From the NCBI RefSeq assembly GCF_010993985.1, contig NZ_WINH01000002.1, forward strand, positions 98,091 through 162,090: a DNA stretch of 64,000 nucleotides, given 5' to 3'. The position numbers and the translations under genes are program-made. The notes under the pieces were generated by a model. The model was not told where the DNA came from. It ran no database searches and saw only the letters and a program-made list of their open reading frames with translations. The DNA is from Paraferrimonas sp. SM1919 (lineage in GTDB: Bacteria > Pseudomonadota > Gammaproteobacteria > Enterobacterales > Shewanellaceae). Below, in pieces: positions 17,382 to 25,411 of the stretch; positions within the stretch are counted from its first letter, which is position 1, and each line of letters starts with the position of its first letter.

Positions 17382-17798
17382 ATGGCTTCTGCAACTGTGT
17401 TGGCTTTGTTGGGCTTTATTGGTTGGACTTTGTTACTGCTGTTGTGGATGGAGGGGATCCGTTCTAAGTTGGTGTTAACCAAAGAAGTAGTAGCCAACGG
17501 TTTTAACCCTGAAAACTCTAATCTTTCCCCTTTTATGCAGCGCTTAGCCCGAGCACACGCTAACTGCCTGGAAGGGCTGCCTATCTTTGGTGGGTTATTG
17601 CTCATCGCGATAGTGACCCAGAAAACTTGGGTCACCGACCCACTGGCTCTGGTGTTTTTAGGGGCGCGAGTTATTCAATCAATCATTCACTTATCTTCCC
17701 TAAGCGCAATTGCGGTAACCCTACGCTTTAGCTTTTTTGCGATACAGCTAGGCATTGCAATTTATTGGTGCTATCAGCTTTATGGGGTGCTTGCTTAG
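17382..17798 (+). CDS. MAPEG family membrane protein
   Basis: The 138-residue four-helix membrane protein has the MAPEG pattern: hydrophobic first helix, then RLARAHANCLEGLPIFGGLLLIA with the conserved R-A-x-x-N-x-x-E segment, and ARVIQSIIHL. Family members are glutathione-dependent transferases or peroxidases in eukaryotes; the bacterial role is usually unknown. A strong AAGGAG lies 9 bases before the ATG. The next gene starts one base after its stop codon. Confidence 0.82.
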   Translation: MASATVLALLGFIGWTLLLLLWMEGIRSKLVLTKEVVANGFNPENSNLSPFMQRLARAHANCLEGLPIFGGLLLIAIVTQKTWVTDPLALVFLGARVIQSIIHLSSLSAIAVTLRFSFFAIQLGIAIYWCYQLYGVLA

Positions 17799-17799
17799 G

Positions 17800-18225
17800 A
17801 TGGAAAAAGGTAGCACTAATGTAGAAGTATCAAGTCTGTACAAAGCATTTTTGCTTTTGCAGTTTAGCTTAGCTTTTTGGCTGCCATTTTTGTGGTTGTG
17901 CCTAGGAATTGTGTTAGGTATTCCCTTAGGACTATGGGGATTAGCCTCAGGTGAATTAAGTAGTGTTTTATTGATACTCCCTACTATTGCCGGTGGATTA
18001 GGGTTGTGGGGAGCTTCCCAATTACTGTTAAAATCTTTGTATCCTCAGATGATGATTGCTGACCCAAGCAGGCTTTTGGTTTATATAGTGTTGGGTAGCT
18101 TAAGCTTAATTTTTATCCCAATAATGGTAGAGAATACTTTGCTGGCCAGTTTAGGTGTTTTGTTACCATGCATTGTAGTGTTACAGCTATTATATATTCA
18201 CAAGTCGTATTTTTTATCTTCATAA
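17800..18225 (+). CDS. Hypothetical integral membrane protein
   Basis: A 141-residue protein with about four hydrophobic segments (FLLLQFSLAFWLPFLWLCLG, a GLW-rich stretch, LLVYIVLGSLSLIFIPI and a final helix). I recognise no family. The ATG at 17800 lies one base after the MAPEG stop codon, so translation is probably coupled; an upstream in-frame ATG at 17755 would overlap the MAPEG gene by 44 bases and is less likely. Pro/Gly content in the loops and the absence of charged motifs give no functional hint. Confidence 0.6.
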   Translation: MEKGSTNVEVSSLYKAFLLLQFSLAFWLPFLWLCLGIVLGIPLGLWGLASGELSSVLLILPTIAGGLGLWGASQLLLKSLYPQMMIADPSRLLVYIVLGSLSLIFIPIMVENTLLASLGVLLPCIVVLQLLYIHKSYFLSS

Positions 18226-18294
18226 ATTCAAACCTCCATCAAAGAAAAAGTACATTAAAATAATTACAATGCGGGCACGGAATCGTGAGTGCCT

Positions 18295-18567
18295 ATGACC
18301 CAATCCACATTAGAAATTATTGCCAGCTTCAACAGCATTGAGCAGGCGTTGGACTACTTTGAAATAGACTATGCCCAGAGTTTTATTGATGAGTATCGAC
18401 AACCGCTAACTAAGCGCTTTGCTGGCAATGTATTAATTGCAAAGCCCGATGATTGGTTTGCTGGCCGGCGCGCCCTTAAAAATGCCTATTGTCGAATCCA
18501 GCGCGGGCGCCTTTCTAAACAAACCCGCCAAGCCTGCCGTGGTTGTACGACTTGCCAAAGACGTTAA
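18295..18567 (+). CDS. NifW-like small protein with CxxCxxC-type tail
   Basis: A 90-residue protein. The first half (LEIIASFNSIEQALDYFEID, then YRQPLTKRF) resembles the start of NifW nitrogenase-protective proteins, which have (S/A)-E-x-F-F-x-Y-F...RLHILKRF. The second half is basic and ends CRGCTTCQRR, giving Cys spaced as CxxCxxC. No nif gene is in the window, so a nitrogenase role is unlikely; NifW-like proteins occur in non-diazotrophs with unknown function. ATG 18295 is preferred over GTG 18289. The Cys tail could bind a metal; this is inference. Confidence 0.55.
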   Translation: MTQSTLEIIASFNSIEQALDYFEIDYAQSFIDEYRQPLTKRFAGNVLIAKPDDWFAGRRALKNAYCRIQRGRLSKQTRQACRGCTTCQRR

Positions 18568-18649
18568 GTAATTTGGCCTTTAGCCGCTATCTTTCATGAT
18601 TAATAATAGCTATAGTGTATAAAATACAATCGCTTGGAGTACAAACCTT

Positions 18650-19057
18650 ATGGATGGCTCATTTAATTTAATTGCGGTAGTGGTAGCAGCATTGTCTGCG
18701 TTTTTGGTGGGTGGATTATGGTATTCACCTCTGCTGTTTATGAAAGCTTGGCAGCAAGATGCTGGGGTAGAGACTGACGCTGATAAACAACCTCACCCTG
18801 CTAAGGTATTTGGCTTCGCGGCGCTGTTTAGCTTGATAAGCTGTATAGTATTTTCAAACTTTATCGTCACCGGCTCAGGTGCGGTGGATGGTCTGCTATT
18901 AGGCTTGCAGGTTGGCTTTGGTTTTGTGCTTTGTAGCTTCGGCATTAATTATCAATTTGCCAATCGGCCCATGCGCTTAATCGCCATTGATGGCGGTTAC
19001 CATACTGCTCAGTTTGCTCTATTTGGTTTAATCCTTGGCGGCTGGCCCTGGAGTTAA
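18650..19057 (+). CDS. DUF1761 family membrane protein
   Basis: The 135-residue protein has four membrane helices. The start FNLIAVVVAALSAFLVGGLW followed by YSPLLFMKAW matches the DUF1761 signature G-x-x-W-Y-S-x-x-x-F-x-x-x-W. The C-terminal helix (HTAQFALFGLILGGW) also fits. Function unknown. It is monocistronic, with a bidirectional terminator just downstream shared with the converging PH-domain operon. Confidence 0.8.
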   Translation: MDGSFNLIAVVVAALSAFLVGGLWYSPLLFMKAWQQDAGVETDADKQPHPAKVFGFAALFSLISCIVFSNFIVTGSGAVDGLLLGLQVGFGFVLCSFGINYQFANRPMRLIAIDGGYHTAQFALFGLILGGWPWS

Positions 19058-19071
19058 TGAAAGCCATCAGA

Positions 19072-19108
19072 TAAAAAAGAAGCCACTTAGTGTGGCTTCA
19101 TGGTTTTA
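19072..19108. terminator. Bidirectional terminator
   Basis: Stem GAAGCCAC (19079-19086) / GTGGCTTC (19092-19099), with an A-run before it and a T-rich run after it, between the converging DUF1761 and ydbT-like genes. Confidence 0.85.
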
Positions 19109-19121
19109 TTCAATAGCGCTG

Positions 19122-20672
19122 CTACATCCAACTTTTCTTATAATATTCAACTTCGTACAAGGTTGAATTTAACATCTGATAGGCCTGTTGCTCATCCATA
19201 TAGGGAATGGTGTAACTGCCAGAAGCGAGTACAAAGTGCAGTGAGCACAATTGATGCTTTGCGATAATCGGGTTTTGACTGACACTGATTTGCTGCACCT
19301 TATGGCGTGGGAAGCAGTAATGGTCAACCCCTAAGCAGCCCTTACGAATATAAACGAAGTTATCATCCATGGCGTAGCCCCAGCGCAGATAGCGCATCAC
19401 CATTAATCCAGACAATAGAGCAAATAGACCAAAGGCGTAGGCCATCGCTTCATAATTATTGTGGTAACCCAAGAAGGCTGAAATCACGATAAACGGCGGT
19501 ACCAGCAATGCGCCGATATTACGAAGTAAATAACGTGGGCTAATTTTATTAAGCTTGATGGTTAACAGTTGATTATCTGGATAGGCATCATTAATGAGAA
19601 ACTCGACTTCTGAGTGGGTGACCGAAGGCACGAGAATTTTGTTCGTCAATGCTGCGCCATGTTTACCCTTAGCATTGGCATTCGACTGCTCGTATTTAAG
19701 GTTGCTGCGGCGAAATAAGGTATCTAACCAATCTTGCTGACGGACGATAACTTGTAAGCGTGACAAGCGCATACTTACTTCGGTAACGGTAAATAAACCG
19801 CAACGCCTGATGTAGCGGTCACCCTGTTTCGCCAGTTCAAAATTATAATAAACAATGATTGAGCCAATCACTGAGATAAGGCTCATTATAATAATTGTAG
19901 TGACGGTAACAGTGATCAAGGTTAAGCCAATTTGCCACCAGGTCATGCCCTCAAAGGCAAAGTACTGCTCCACATTAATGCCGTAGCGTAATAACCAGCT
20001 ACTGAGCTTTTCAGTAAACTCATCAATAAATGGCGATAGGCCAGCTAATAATATCCAGGCCCGGTTACTGGTGAGTCCGTGCAGAACCAGATCATCAATA
20101 TTTCTATAGTTAATTGGCTTTTCATCGCTTTGGATGGGTGTATTGGGCGTACCCATTTCTACATCTGCAGCCTCTGCGGTATCTGCTTGGGCTTGATTGT
20201 GGGCCAATATTTGCGACTTCAGCGCTTTAGCTTTGTCTAGATTAATGGCAACAATTTTAGCTTCTTGGGTTGATGACCCAGCGGTATCAAATTGTAGGTA
20301 GCAGAAACCGATTGGTCGGTAATATAAAGGTTCAGAGACTTCGATATTTTGAATACGAGAAAAGGGCAGGTCGATGCGTTTTTTGCTGAACACCCCAGAG
20401 CGTATTTCAACTCGCGCTTTGGTTAATCGGTATTGGAAAAAATAATAATTAAGTCCCGCAAACAAGCTAATGATAATAGCCGCGCCTAGCAGCATTAACT
20501 GGGCGGTCTCCGGCTTTTTGGCATAAAGATCCGACAGTAAATACACCATAGGGATCAAGTAAATCACGTTGCCGACAAAGCCTTTCAGCACTTGAATAAC
20601 AAAATAGATTAAGCCTACCGGTGATACCCTTTGCCAATTCGCGGCAGCTTGATTTTGGTTAGTATCAGCCAT
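19122..20672 (-). CDS. YdbT-like membrane protein with bacterial PH domains
   Basis: A 516-residue protein with three bPH2 domains, each preceded by paired membrane helices. The repeated signature appears as YFFQYRLTKARVEIRSGVFS followed by (R)IQNIEVSEPLYYRPIGF, then YYNFELAKQGDRYIRRCGLF...RLSRLQVIVRQQ, then WGYAMDDNFVYIRKGCLG...HKVQQISVSQ. It follows a YdbS-like gene, as in B. subtilis and many proteobacteria; the pair is often linked to antimicrobial tolerance, but the mechanism is unknown. I chose ATG 20672, which overlaps the ydbS-like stop by 8 bases, over TTG 20696. Confidence 0.85.
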   Translation of the reverse strand: MADTNQNQAAANWQRVSPVGLIYFVIQVLKGFVGNVIYLIPMVYLLSDLYAKKPETAQLMLLGAAIIISLFAGLNYYFFQYRLTKARVEIRSGVFSKKRIDLPFSRIQNIEVSEPLYYRPIGFCYLQFDTAGSSTQEAKIVAINLDKAKALKSQILAHNQAQADTAEAADVEMGTPNTPIQSDEKPINYRNIDDLVLHGLTSNRAWILLAGLSPFIDEFTEKLSSWLLRYGINVEQYFAFEGMTWWQIGLTLITVTVTTIIIMSLISVIGSIIVYYNFELAKQGDRYIRRCGLFTVTEVSMRLSRLQVIVRQQDWLDTLFRRSNLKYEQSNANAKGKHGAALTNKILVPSVTHSEVEFLINDAYPDNQLLTIKLNKISPRYLLRNIGALLVPPFIVISAFLGYHNNYEAMAYAFGLFALLSGLMVMRYLRWGYAMDDNFVYIRKGCLGVDHYCFPRHKVQQISVSQNPIIAKHQLCSLHFVLASGSYTIPYMDEQQAYQMLNSTLYEVEYYKKSWM

Positions 20673-21213
20673 TGAGTTGGGTATCCTTATGGGCAAGGAT
20701 GAATTGACGCATTTGTTCTGCTTTTGCTAAATCAAGACCGGGTATTTCGAAGGTATGGAACTCGCCACCGGCACTAAATACCTGTAAGCGGGCTAGGTTG
20801 TAGCGGCGCTCGATAGGCCCTTGCTTAAGTTCAACATGTTGAATTCTTAAAATGGGTTGGCTGATGGTGCGGTAGAAGAATAGCCCACAATGATAGTTGA
20901 TGTCCTGTTGGCGTAGGGCGAATTTCTTGTTTTTATCGGCAAAATGGATATAGGCCAAGGTCACTAAAAAGATGCCAACAATAATCAAAATAACGTAATT
21001 CAGATTACTCTGGACTGGCTGTGGCAATTCATAAAAGGGTTGAAACTTAGCAGCAAGTATCAGCCCTACAACAACGGCCCAAAAAAGAACATGGGCCACT
21101 TTACGCATTGGCATATAGCGAGCATCTAACTTTTCAAAGCCAATCTGCTGCAGTTGCGGTAACTCAGCAGACTCCAATACCTGATTACTAAAACCCTGCT
21201 GTTCCACATTCAT
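20665..21213 (-). CDS. YdbS-like PH-domain membrane protein
   Basis: A 182-residue protein with two membrane helices (about residues 35-85) and one bPH2 domain: FALRQQDINYHCGLFFYRTI, then QPILRIQHVELKQGPIERRYNLARLQVFSAGG. It overlaps the YdbT-like gene and is probably co-translated with it. It likely acts as the partner subunit in the same inner-membrane complex; this is inferred from the conserved gene pair. Confidence 0.85.
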   Translation of the reverse strand: MNVEQQGFSNQVLESAELPQLQQIGFEKLDARYMPMRKVAHVLFWAVVVGLILAAKFQPFYELPQPVQSNLNYVILIIVGIFLVTLAYIHFADKNKKFALRQQDINYHCGLFFYRTISQPILRIQHVELKQGPIERRYNLARLQVFSAGGEFHTFEIPGLDLAKAEQMRQFILAHKDTQLNG

Positions 21214-21307
21214 AAACGATTATTCCTTTAGTTATTTATCTATTAAGCTTAACCATTAATTAAGCAGACGTCACCACACAAAGCCACAAGGTAAGGCCCT
21301 AGTAAAT

Positions 21308-21338
21308 AAAAAGAGCGCGAAATCTACGCGCTCTTTTA
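21308..21338 (-). terminator. Terminator of the ars operon
   Basis: Perfect 11-bp stem AAAAGAGCGCG / CGCGCTCTTTT with a 7-base loop, immediately downstream of arsJ on the minus strand and followed there by a T-run. Confidence 0.88.
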
Positions 21339-21348
21339 ACGTTAAAGG

Positions 21349-22551
21349 TTAAGGCTTTGCCATTTGCTTACGGCTAATGCCGTTGGCAAGCAGTAACATG
21401 GCTGCGGATACTAGTAGAGTGACTTCGATGCCATATTCCATATAAACCCAACCCGATAACAAAGTACCGATTAAGCGACCGAAGGCATTGGCCATATAGT
21501 AAAAGCCAACATCTTTAGATACACCATCGTTGCAGGCATAGCTGACAATCAGGTAACTGTGCAGGGATGAATTGAGGGCGAAAATAGCCCCGAATATGCC
21601 CAAACCTATCATCAATACCCAGGCTGCAGGTAGATCTGCATAAAGGGCGGCCACCATTACTAATGGCGTTAATCCCAGTAACAGCCCCCATTTAAGCAAG
21701 GCTTGTTCAGAGTCATGACCTTTAGTGATTTTAGGGGCACTGGCCTGCACAATGCCATAGCCAATTACCCACAGGGCTAAAAACATTGATACTTGGTGGG
21801 AAGCCCAATCCAGTACACTGGCTAAATACAGGGGTAAGGCCACCACAAACCAAATATCACGGGCACCAAATAGGAACACTCTGGCTCCAGCTAGGTAGTT
21901 GATATTACGACTTTTTGAAAACAGTTCGGTAAACTTAGGCTTAGTTTTGGCCTTACCTAAATCGCCTTTTAGTTTAAACAAGCTCAGTAATAGCATCAGG
22001 CTGAGCATGGCCGCCATTATGCCCATGGCATAACTAAAGCCGACTAGGGTAAGCAGCGCTCCCCCCATAAAAAAGCCAACCCCTTTGAGGGCATTTTTAG
22101 AACCGGTGAGCCAAGCAATCCACTTATAAAGACCACCTTGGCCATTGCTGTTATCATCACTGACTAAGGCCTTAATCGAACTTTTGGCGCTCATTTTATT
22201 TAAGTCTTTGGCAATGCCAGACGAAGCCCCCGCGGCCATGACCCAAGTGACACTCAACAGCTCTGTGGGCGCCATCAAGCTAAGCAAGGCCACAATTTGC
22301 AGTAATAGCCCCATATTCATGGTGCGGTTCAAGCCAATGCGCGCCCCTAAATAACCGCCGAATAAATTGGTCACCATGCCAAATAGCTCGTAAAACACAA
22401 ATAGGCCGGCAATGGTCAGCGCATTAAAACCAAGATTATGAAAGTGCAGCACAATCAACATGCGCAGGGCACCATCGGTCAGGGTAAAGCACCAGTAATT
22501 GGCGGTAACCAATAAGTACTGGCGCACATCTTGTGACAGCTTAGCAAGCAC
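21349..22551 (-). CDS. arsJ: ArsJ, organoarsenical efflux MFS transporter
   Basis: The 400-residue MFS protein has 10-12 hydrophobic helices and the ArsJ opening VRQYLLVTANYWCFTLTDGA with RMLIVLHFHNLGFN. ArsJ exports 1-arseno-3-phosphoglycerate, formed by the linked GAPDH from arsenate, so the pair detoxifies As(V). The start codon is GTG at 22551, 5 bases after the GAPDH stop, with AAGGA overlapping that stop, consistent with coupling. It is the last gene of arsR-gapdh-arsJ. Confidence 0.93.
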   Translation of the reverse strand: MLAKLSQDVRQYLLVTANYWCFTLTDGALRMLIVLHFHNLGFNALTIAGLFVFYELFGMVTNLFGGYLGARIGLNRTMNMGLLLQIVALLSLMAPTELLSVTWVMAAGASSGIAKDLNKMSAKSSIKALVSDDNSNGQGGLYKWIAWLTGSKNALKGVGFFMGGALLTLVGFSYAMGIMAAMLSLMLLLSLFKLKGDLGKAKTKPKFTELFSKSRNINYLAGARVFLFGARDIWFVVALPLYLASVLDWASHQVSMFLALWVIGYGIVQASAPKITKGHDSEQALLKWGLLLGLTPLVMVAALYADLPAAWVLMIGLGIFGAIFALNSSLHSYLIVSYACNDGVSKDVGFYYMANAFGRLIGTLLSGWVYMEYGIEVTLLVSAAMLLLANGISRKQMAKP

Positions 22552-22556
22552 CTAGA

Positions 22557-23567
22557 TTATTCCTTATCTTGCAAACCAATAAAGCGCGCCAATTCAGCGG
22601 TTCGGTTGACGTAACCCCACTCGTTGTCATACCACACGTACAGTTTTAACTGGGTGCCATTAATTACCATGGTCGATGGTGCATCAATAATGGATGAGCG
22701 CGGATCGGTTTTGTAATCAATCGATACCAGCGGGCGCTCTTCATAACCTAAAATACCTTTTAGCTCATTGTCAGCGGCATCTTTTAGGAGGGCATTCACC
22801 TCTGCAATGGTGGTGGCTTGGTTAAGCTCAAACACACAGTCAGTTAAAGAAGCATTGGTCAATGGAATGCGTACCGCATGGCCATTTAATTTGCCCGTAA
22901 GCTCAGGGAAAATCTGGGTAATGGCTTTAGCAGATCCTGTGGTGGTTGGAATTAAGCTGGTACCACAGCTGCGGGCACGACGTAAGTCTTTGTGCGGCGC
23001 ATCAATAATGGTTTGGGTATTGGTAATGTCATGAATAGTAGTCATCGATCCATGCTTAATGCCCAGCTTTTCATTAATCACTTTTACCACAGGGGCTAAG
23101 CAGTTGGTGGTACAAGAGGCGGCTGTAATGATTTGATGCTTAGCGCTGTCGTAATCCTTATGGTTAATACCCATCACACAGTTGTGGGCATCGGGCTCTT
23201 TAATTGGGCAGGTGACAAGTACGCGTTTGACACCTTGGTCTAGGTATTGGTGCAACAGATCATTAGTTTTGTGTTTACCGGTGGCTTCAATCACTAAATC
23301 ACAGCGCGACCAATCGGTATCATTAATGGCTTTGTTATTGGTCACATCAACGGCTTTACCGTCTATCAGCATTTGCGTGTCAGTCGCGTCTGCTTCGTGG
23401 TGCCACTTGCCATGGACAGAATCAAAGGTAAGTAGATGTGCATGGGTTTTGGCATCACCGGCGACATCGTTAATCTGCACCACTTCAATTTCTGGCCAAT
23501 CAAATAAAACGCGCATGGTTAAACGGCCCATACGGCCAAAACCGTTAATACCAATTTTAATTGTCAT
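22557..23567 (-). CDS. ArsJ-associated glyceraldehyde-3-phosphate dehydrogenase
   Basis: A 336-residue GAPDH: Rossmann start [18 protein letters not shown], catalytic [10 protein letters not shown] with Cys152, and [10 protein letters not shown] near the C-terminus. It uses arsenate in place of phosphate to make 1-arseno-3-phosphoglycerate for ArsJ. Position between arsR and arsJ identifies it as the arsenic paralogue, not the glycolytic enzyme. It starts 10 bases after the arsR stop codon. Confidence 0.93.
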   Translation of the reverse strand: MTIKIGINGFGRMGRLTMRVLFDWPEIEVVQINDVAGDAKTHAHLLTFDSVHGKWHHEADATDTQMLIDGKAVDVTNNKAINDTDWSRCDLVIEATGKHKTNDLLHQYLDQGVKRVLVTCPIKEPDAHNCVMGINHKDYDSAKHQIITAASCTTNCLAPVVKVINEKLGIKHGSMTTIHDITNTQTIIDAPHKDLRRARSCGTSLIPTTTGSAKAITQIFPELTGKLNGHAVRIPLTNASLTDCVFELNQATTIAEVNALLKDAADNELKGILGYEERPLVSIDYKTDPRSSIIDAPSTMVINGTQLKLYVWYDNEWGYVNRTAELARFIGLQDKE

Positions 23568-23577
23568 AATACACTCT

Positions 23578-23922
23578 CTAACAGCAAAGTTGTTTACGGC
23601 TAGGGCGGTCGCCCATAGCCTCTAATAGGGTTACGTTGTTTTGTATGTAGTCTAGTTGATTCTCTAGGGTCAGCTTTATGGTGCTCAGGCACCACAGTGG
23701 TAGTTCGTTATTAATGGAATAGAAAACCCATTGCCCTTGTTTACGAGTCACTACTAAATTCTGTTTTTTCAGTAGGGCCAGGTGCCTAGATATCTTAGGC
23801 TGACTTAACTCTAGTGCCTCAATAAATTCACACACGCATAGTTCACCCTGTTGTTGTAATAACAACAGGCAGCGTAGGCGAGTGTCATCGCTGAGGGCTT
23901 TATAAAAGTCGATGGCTTGCAT
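23578..23922 (-). CDS. arsR: ArsR family arsenic-responsive repressor
   Basis: The 114-residue winged-helix protein has the metalloid site ELCVCEF (Cys29, Cys31) and recognition helix [17 protein letters not shown]. The C-terminus ends in LCC (Cys113, Cys114), which may be a third ligand or part of a second site. Arsenite binding would release it from the operator at 23955-23979. First gene of the operon. Confidence 0.92.
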   Translation of the reverse strand: MQAIDFYKALSDDTRLRCLLLLQQQGELCVCEFIEALELSQPKISRHLALLKKQNLVVTRKQGQWVFYSINNELPLWCLSTIKLTLENQLDYIQNNVTLLEAMGDRPSRKQLCC

Positions 23923-23954
23923 AGTAAAATCTAAGTTGATTTAATATTTGGATA

Positions 23955-23979
23955 ATCATATATATGATTTTTCATATAT
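23955..23979. promoter_or_regulatory. ArsR operator
   Basis: Two overlapping palindromes: ATCATATATATGAT (23955-23968, perfect) and ATATATGA (23960-23967) / TCATATAT (23972-23979) with a 4-base spacer. AT-rich dyads of this kind are typical ArsR/SmtB operators. It lies 33 bases upstream of the arsR start codon and may also affect the divergent gene at 24097. Confidence 0.78.
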
Positions 23980-24096
23980 ACAAGCTTGGCCAACAAAAAA
24001 GTTGACTTTATAGGGGTAACTTCACTCTGGTGATGTACCATTAGTCGCAGCTTTTTCTTATTATAGTGAAAGCATTAAATTATTTTTGGAGTTCCA

Positions 24097-25302
24097 ATGT
24101 CTGTAGGTTTTACACAGAAAAACATTGACGAGTTAGTGGTTACTATTGTTGGTGGTGGCAACGCTGCCCACGCCTTAGCGGCATTATTGCCCCACAAAGG
24201 CATTAGCACCCGGATGTGGGCCCCCTTTAGTGATGAAGCCGAGCGCCTGCAACAGGGTATTGCTAAAGCCGGTCATATTCACGCCGAATTTGCGTCGCAT
24301 AACTTAATCAATGGTTCAATCATTGGTACTCCAGAGGTGATTTCAGCAGAGGCCGCTGAGGTGATTCCTGGTTCTGATGTACTGCTGCTGCCACTGCCAT
24401 CGTTCGCTTATTGGAATGTATTTGAGCAACTTAAGCCTTATTTAAAACCAGGCATGGCCATTGGTATTACCCCTGGTCAAGGTGGCGTGGATTGGGTTGC
24501 TCGCCAAGTACTCGGTGATCTGGTGGATGAACTGACTATTTTTGCGATTATGCCGATGCCGTTTAACTGCCGTATTAGCGAGTTTGGTGTTCGTGTAGAA
24601 GTGCAAGAAGTGAAACGCGCTTATAAAGTAGCCTGTATTCCAGCAAGTTCAGAAGCAGCAGTTGTAGCGTTAAACGAGCACCTGTTTGGTAAGACTGAAT
24701 CTTGCGGCTCTATTTTATCTGCTGCGCTTTACCCTATTAACGCCATTATTCATCCAGCGCGTTTGTACCAGCTAGCGAAAGACTATAAAGAAGGCGATGT
24801 GCTACCAGAAAACCCATTGTTTTACGAACAAATGGATGCTGAAACTGCCGCTATTATGAATGCCGTTAACCAAGATTTATTAGCCATTGGAGATGCCTTA
24901 AAAGCGGCAGGTGCCAATACTGATGTGCCACATATTTTTGATTTTTTAACTAGGTATGTGTACTCAGATCCTTCTGAAAAACTGGAAGACTTCTTTACTG
25001 GTAATCCCGCTTATAAAGGCTTCCGCTGCCCGTTTGCTGCCATTGAAGGTGGTTTTAAACCAGACTTTGCTAACCGCTACTTCACCGAAGATATTCCACT
25101 GGGCCTTTGTTTATACAAGGGGGTGGCTGAGCTGGCAGGGGTAGCTACGCCTAACATTGATGAAATTATTAATTGGGCTCAGGCTCATATGGGCAAAGAA
25201 TATTTAGTTGATAACAAGCTGGTGGGTAAAGATGTTATCGAGACCCACGCTCCCCAGCGTTTTGCGATTGATACTTTATCTGCACTGTTAAAGATTGCAT
25301 AA
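24097..25302 (+). CDS. NAD/NADP octopine/nopaline dehydrogenase family protein
   Basis: A 401-residue protein with an N-terminal Rossmann motif VTIVGGGNAAHALAAL and a C-terminal helical opine-dehydrogenase domain (YPINAIIHPARLYQL, DVPHIFDFLTRYVY). Family members reductively condense an amino acid with a 2-oxo acid, or run the reverse. The His in the INAIIHPAR region fits the catalytic His of the family. GGAG precedes the ATG. It is divergent from arsR by 174 bases, but no functional link is evident. Substrate unknown. Confidence 0.83.
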   Translation: MSVGFTQKNIDELVVTIVGGGNAAHALAALLPHKGISTRMWAPFSDEAERLQQGIAKAGHIHAEFASHNLINGSIIGTPEVISAEAAEVIPGSDVLLLPLPSFAYWNVFEQLKPYLKPGMAIGITPGQGGVDWVARQVLGDLVDELTIFAIMPMPFNCRISEFGVRVEVQEVKRAYKVACIPASSEAAVVALNEHLFGKTESCGSILSAALYPINAIIHPARLYQLAKDYKEGDVLPENPLFYEQMDAETAAIMNAVNQDLLAIGDALKAAGANTDVPHIFDFLTRYVYSDPSEKLEDFFTGNPAYKGFRCPFAAIEGGFKPDFANRYFTEDIPLGLCLYKGVAELAGVATPNIDEIINWAQAHMGKEYLVDNKLVGKDVIETHAPQRFAIDTLSALLKIA

Positions 25303-25307
25303 GAAAT

Positions 25308-25335
25308 AAAAAGGCAGCCAAGGCTGCCTTTTTTG
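25308..25335 (+). terminator. Rho-independent terminator
   Basis: Stem GGCAGCC (25313-25319) / GGCTGCC (25322-25328) followed by TTTTTT, 10 bases after the opine-dehydrogenase-family gene. Confidence 0.9.
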
Positions 25336-25411
25336 TAACAAAATACTGCTCAGACTTGTGCTAGATAACCAAATTGTTACACTTTCGCCATCTTTCAAGG
25401 ATGGCACTAAC

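Noticed and set aside
22768..23625. Plus-strand ORFs opposite the GAPDH gene
   Set aside because: They are antisense shadows of a well-supported coding sequence with GAPDH motifs and show no family features.
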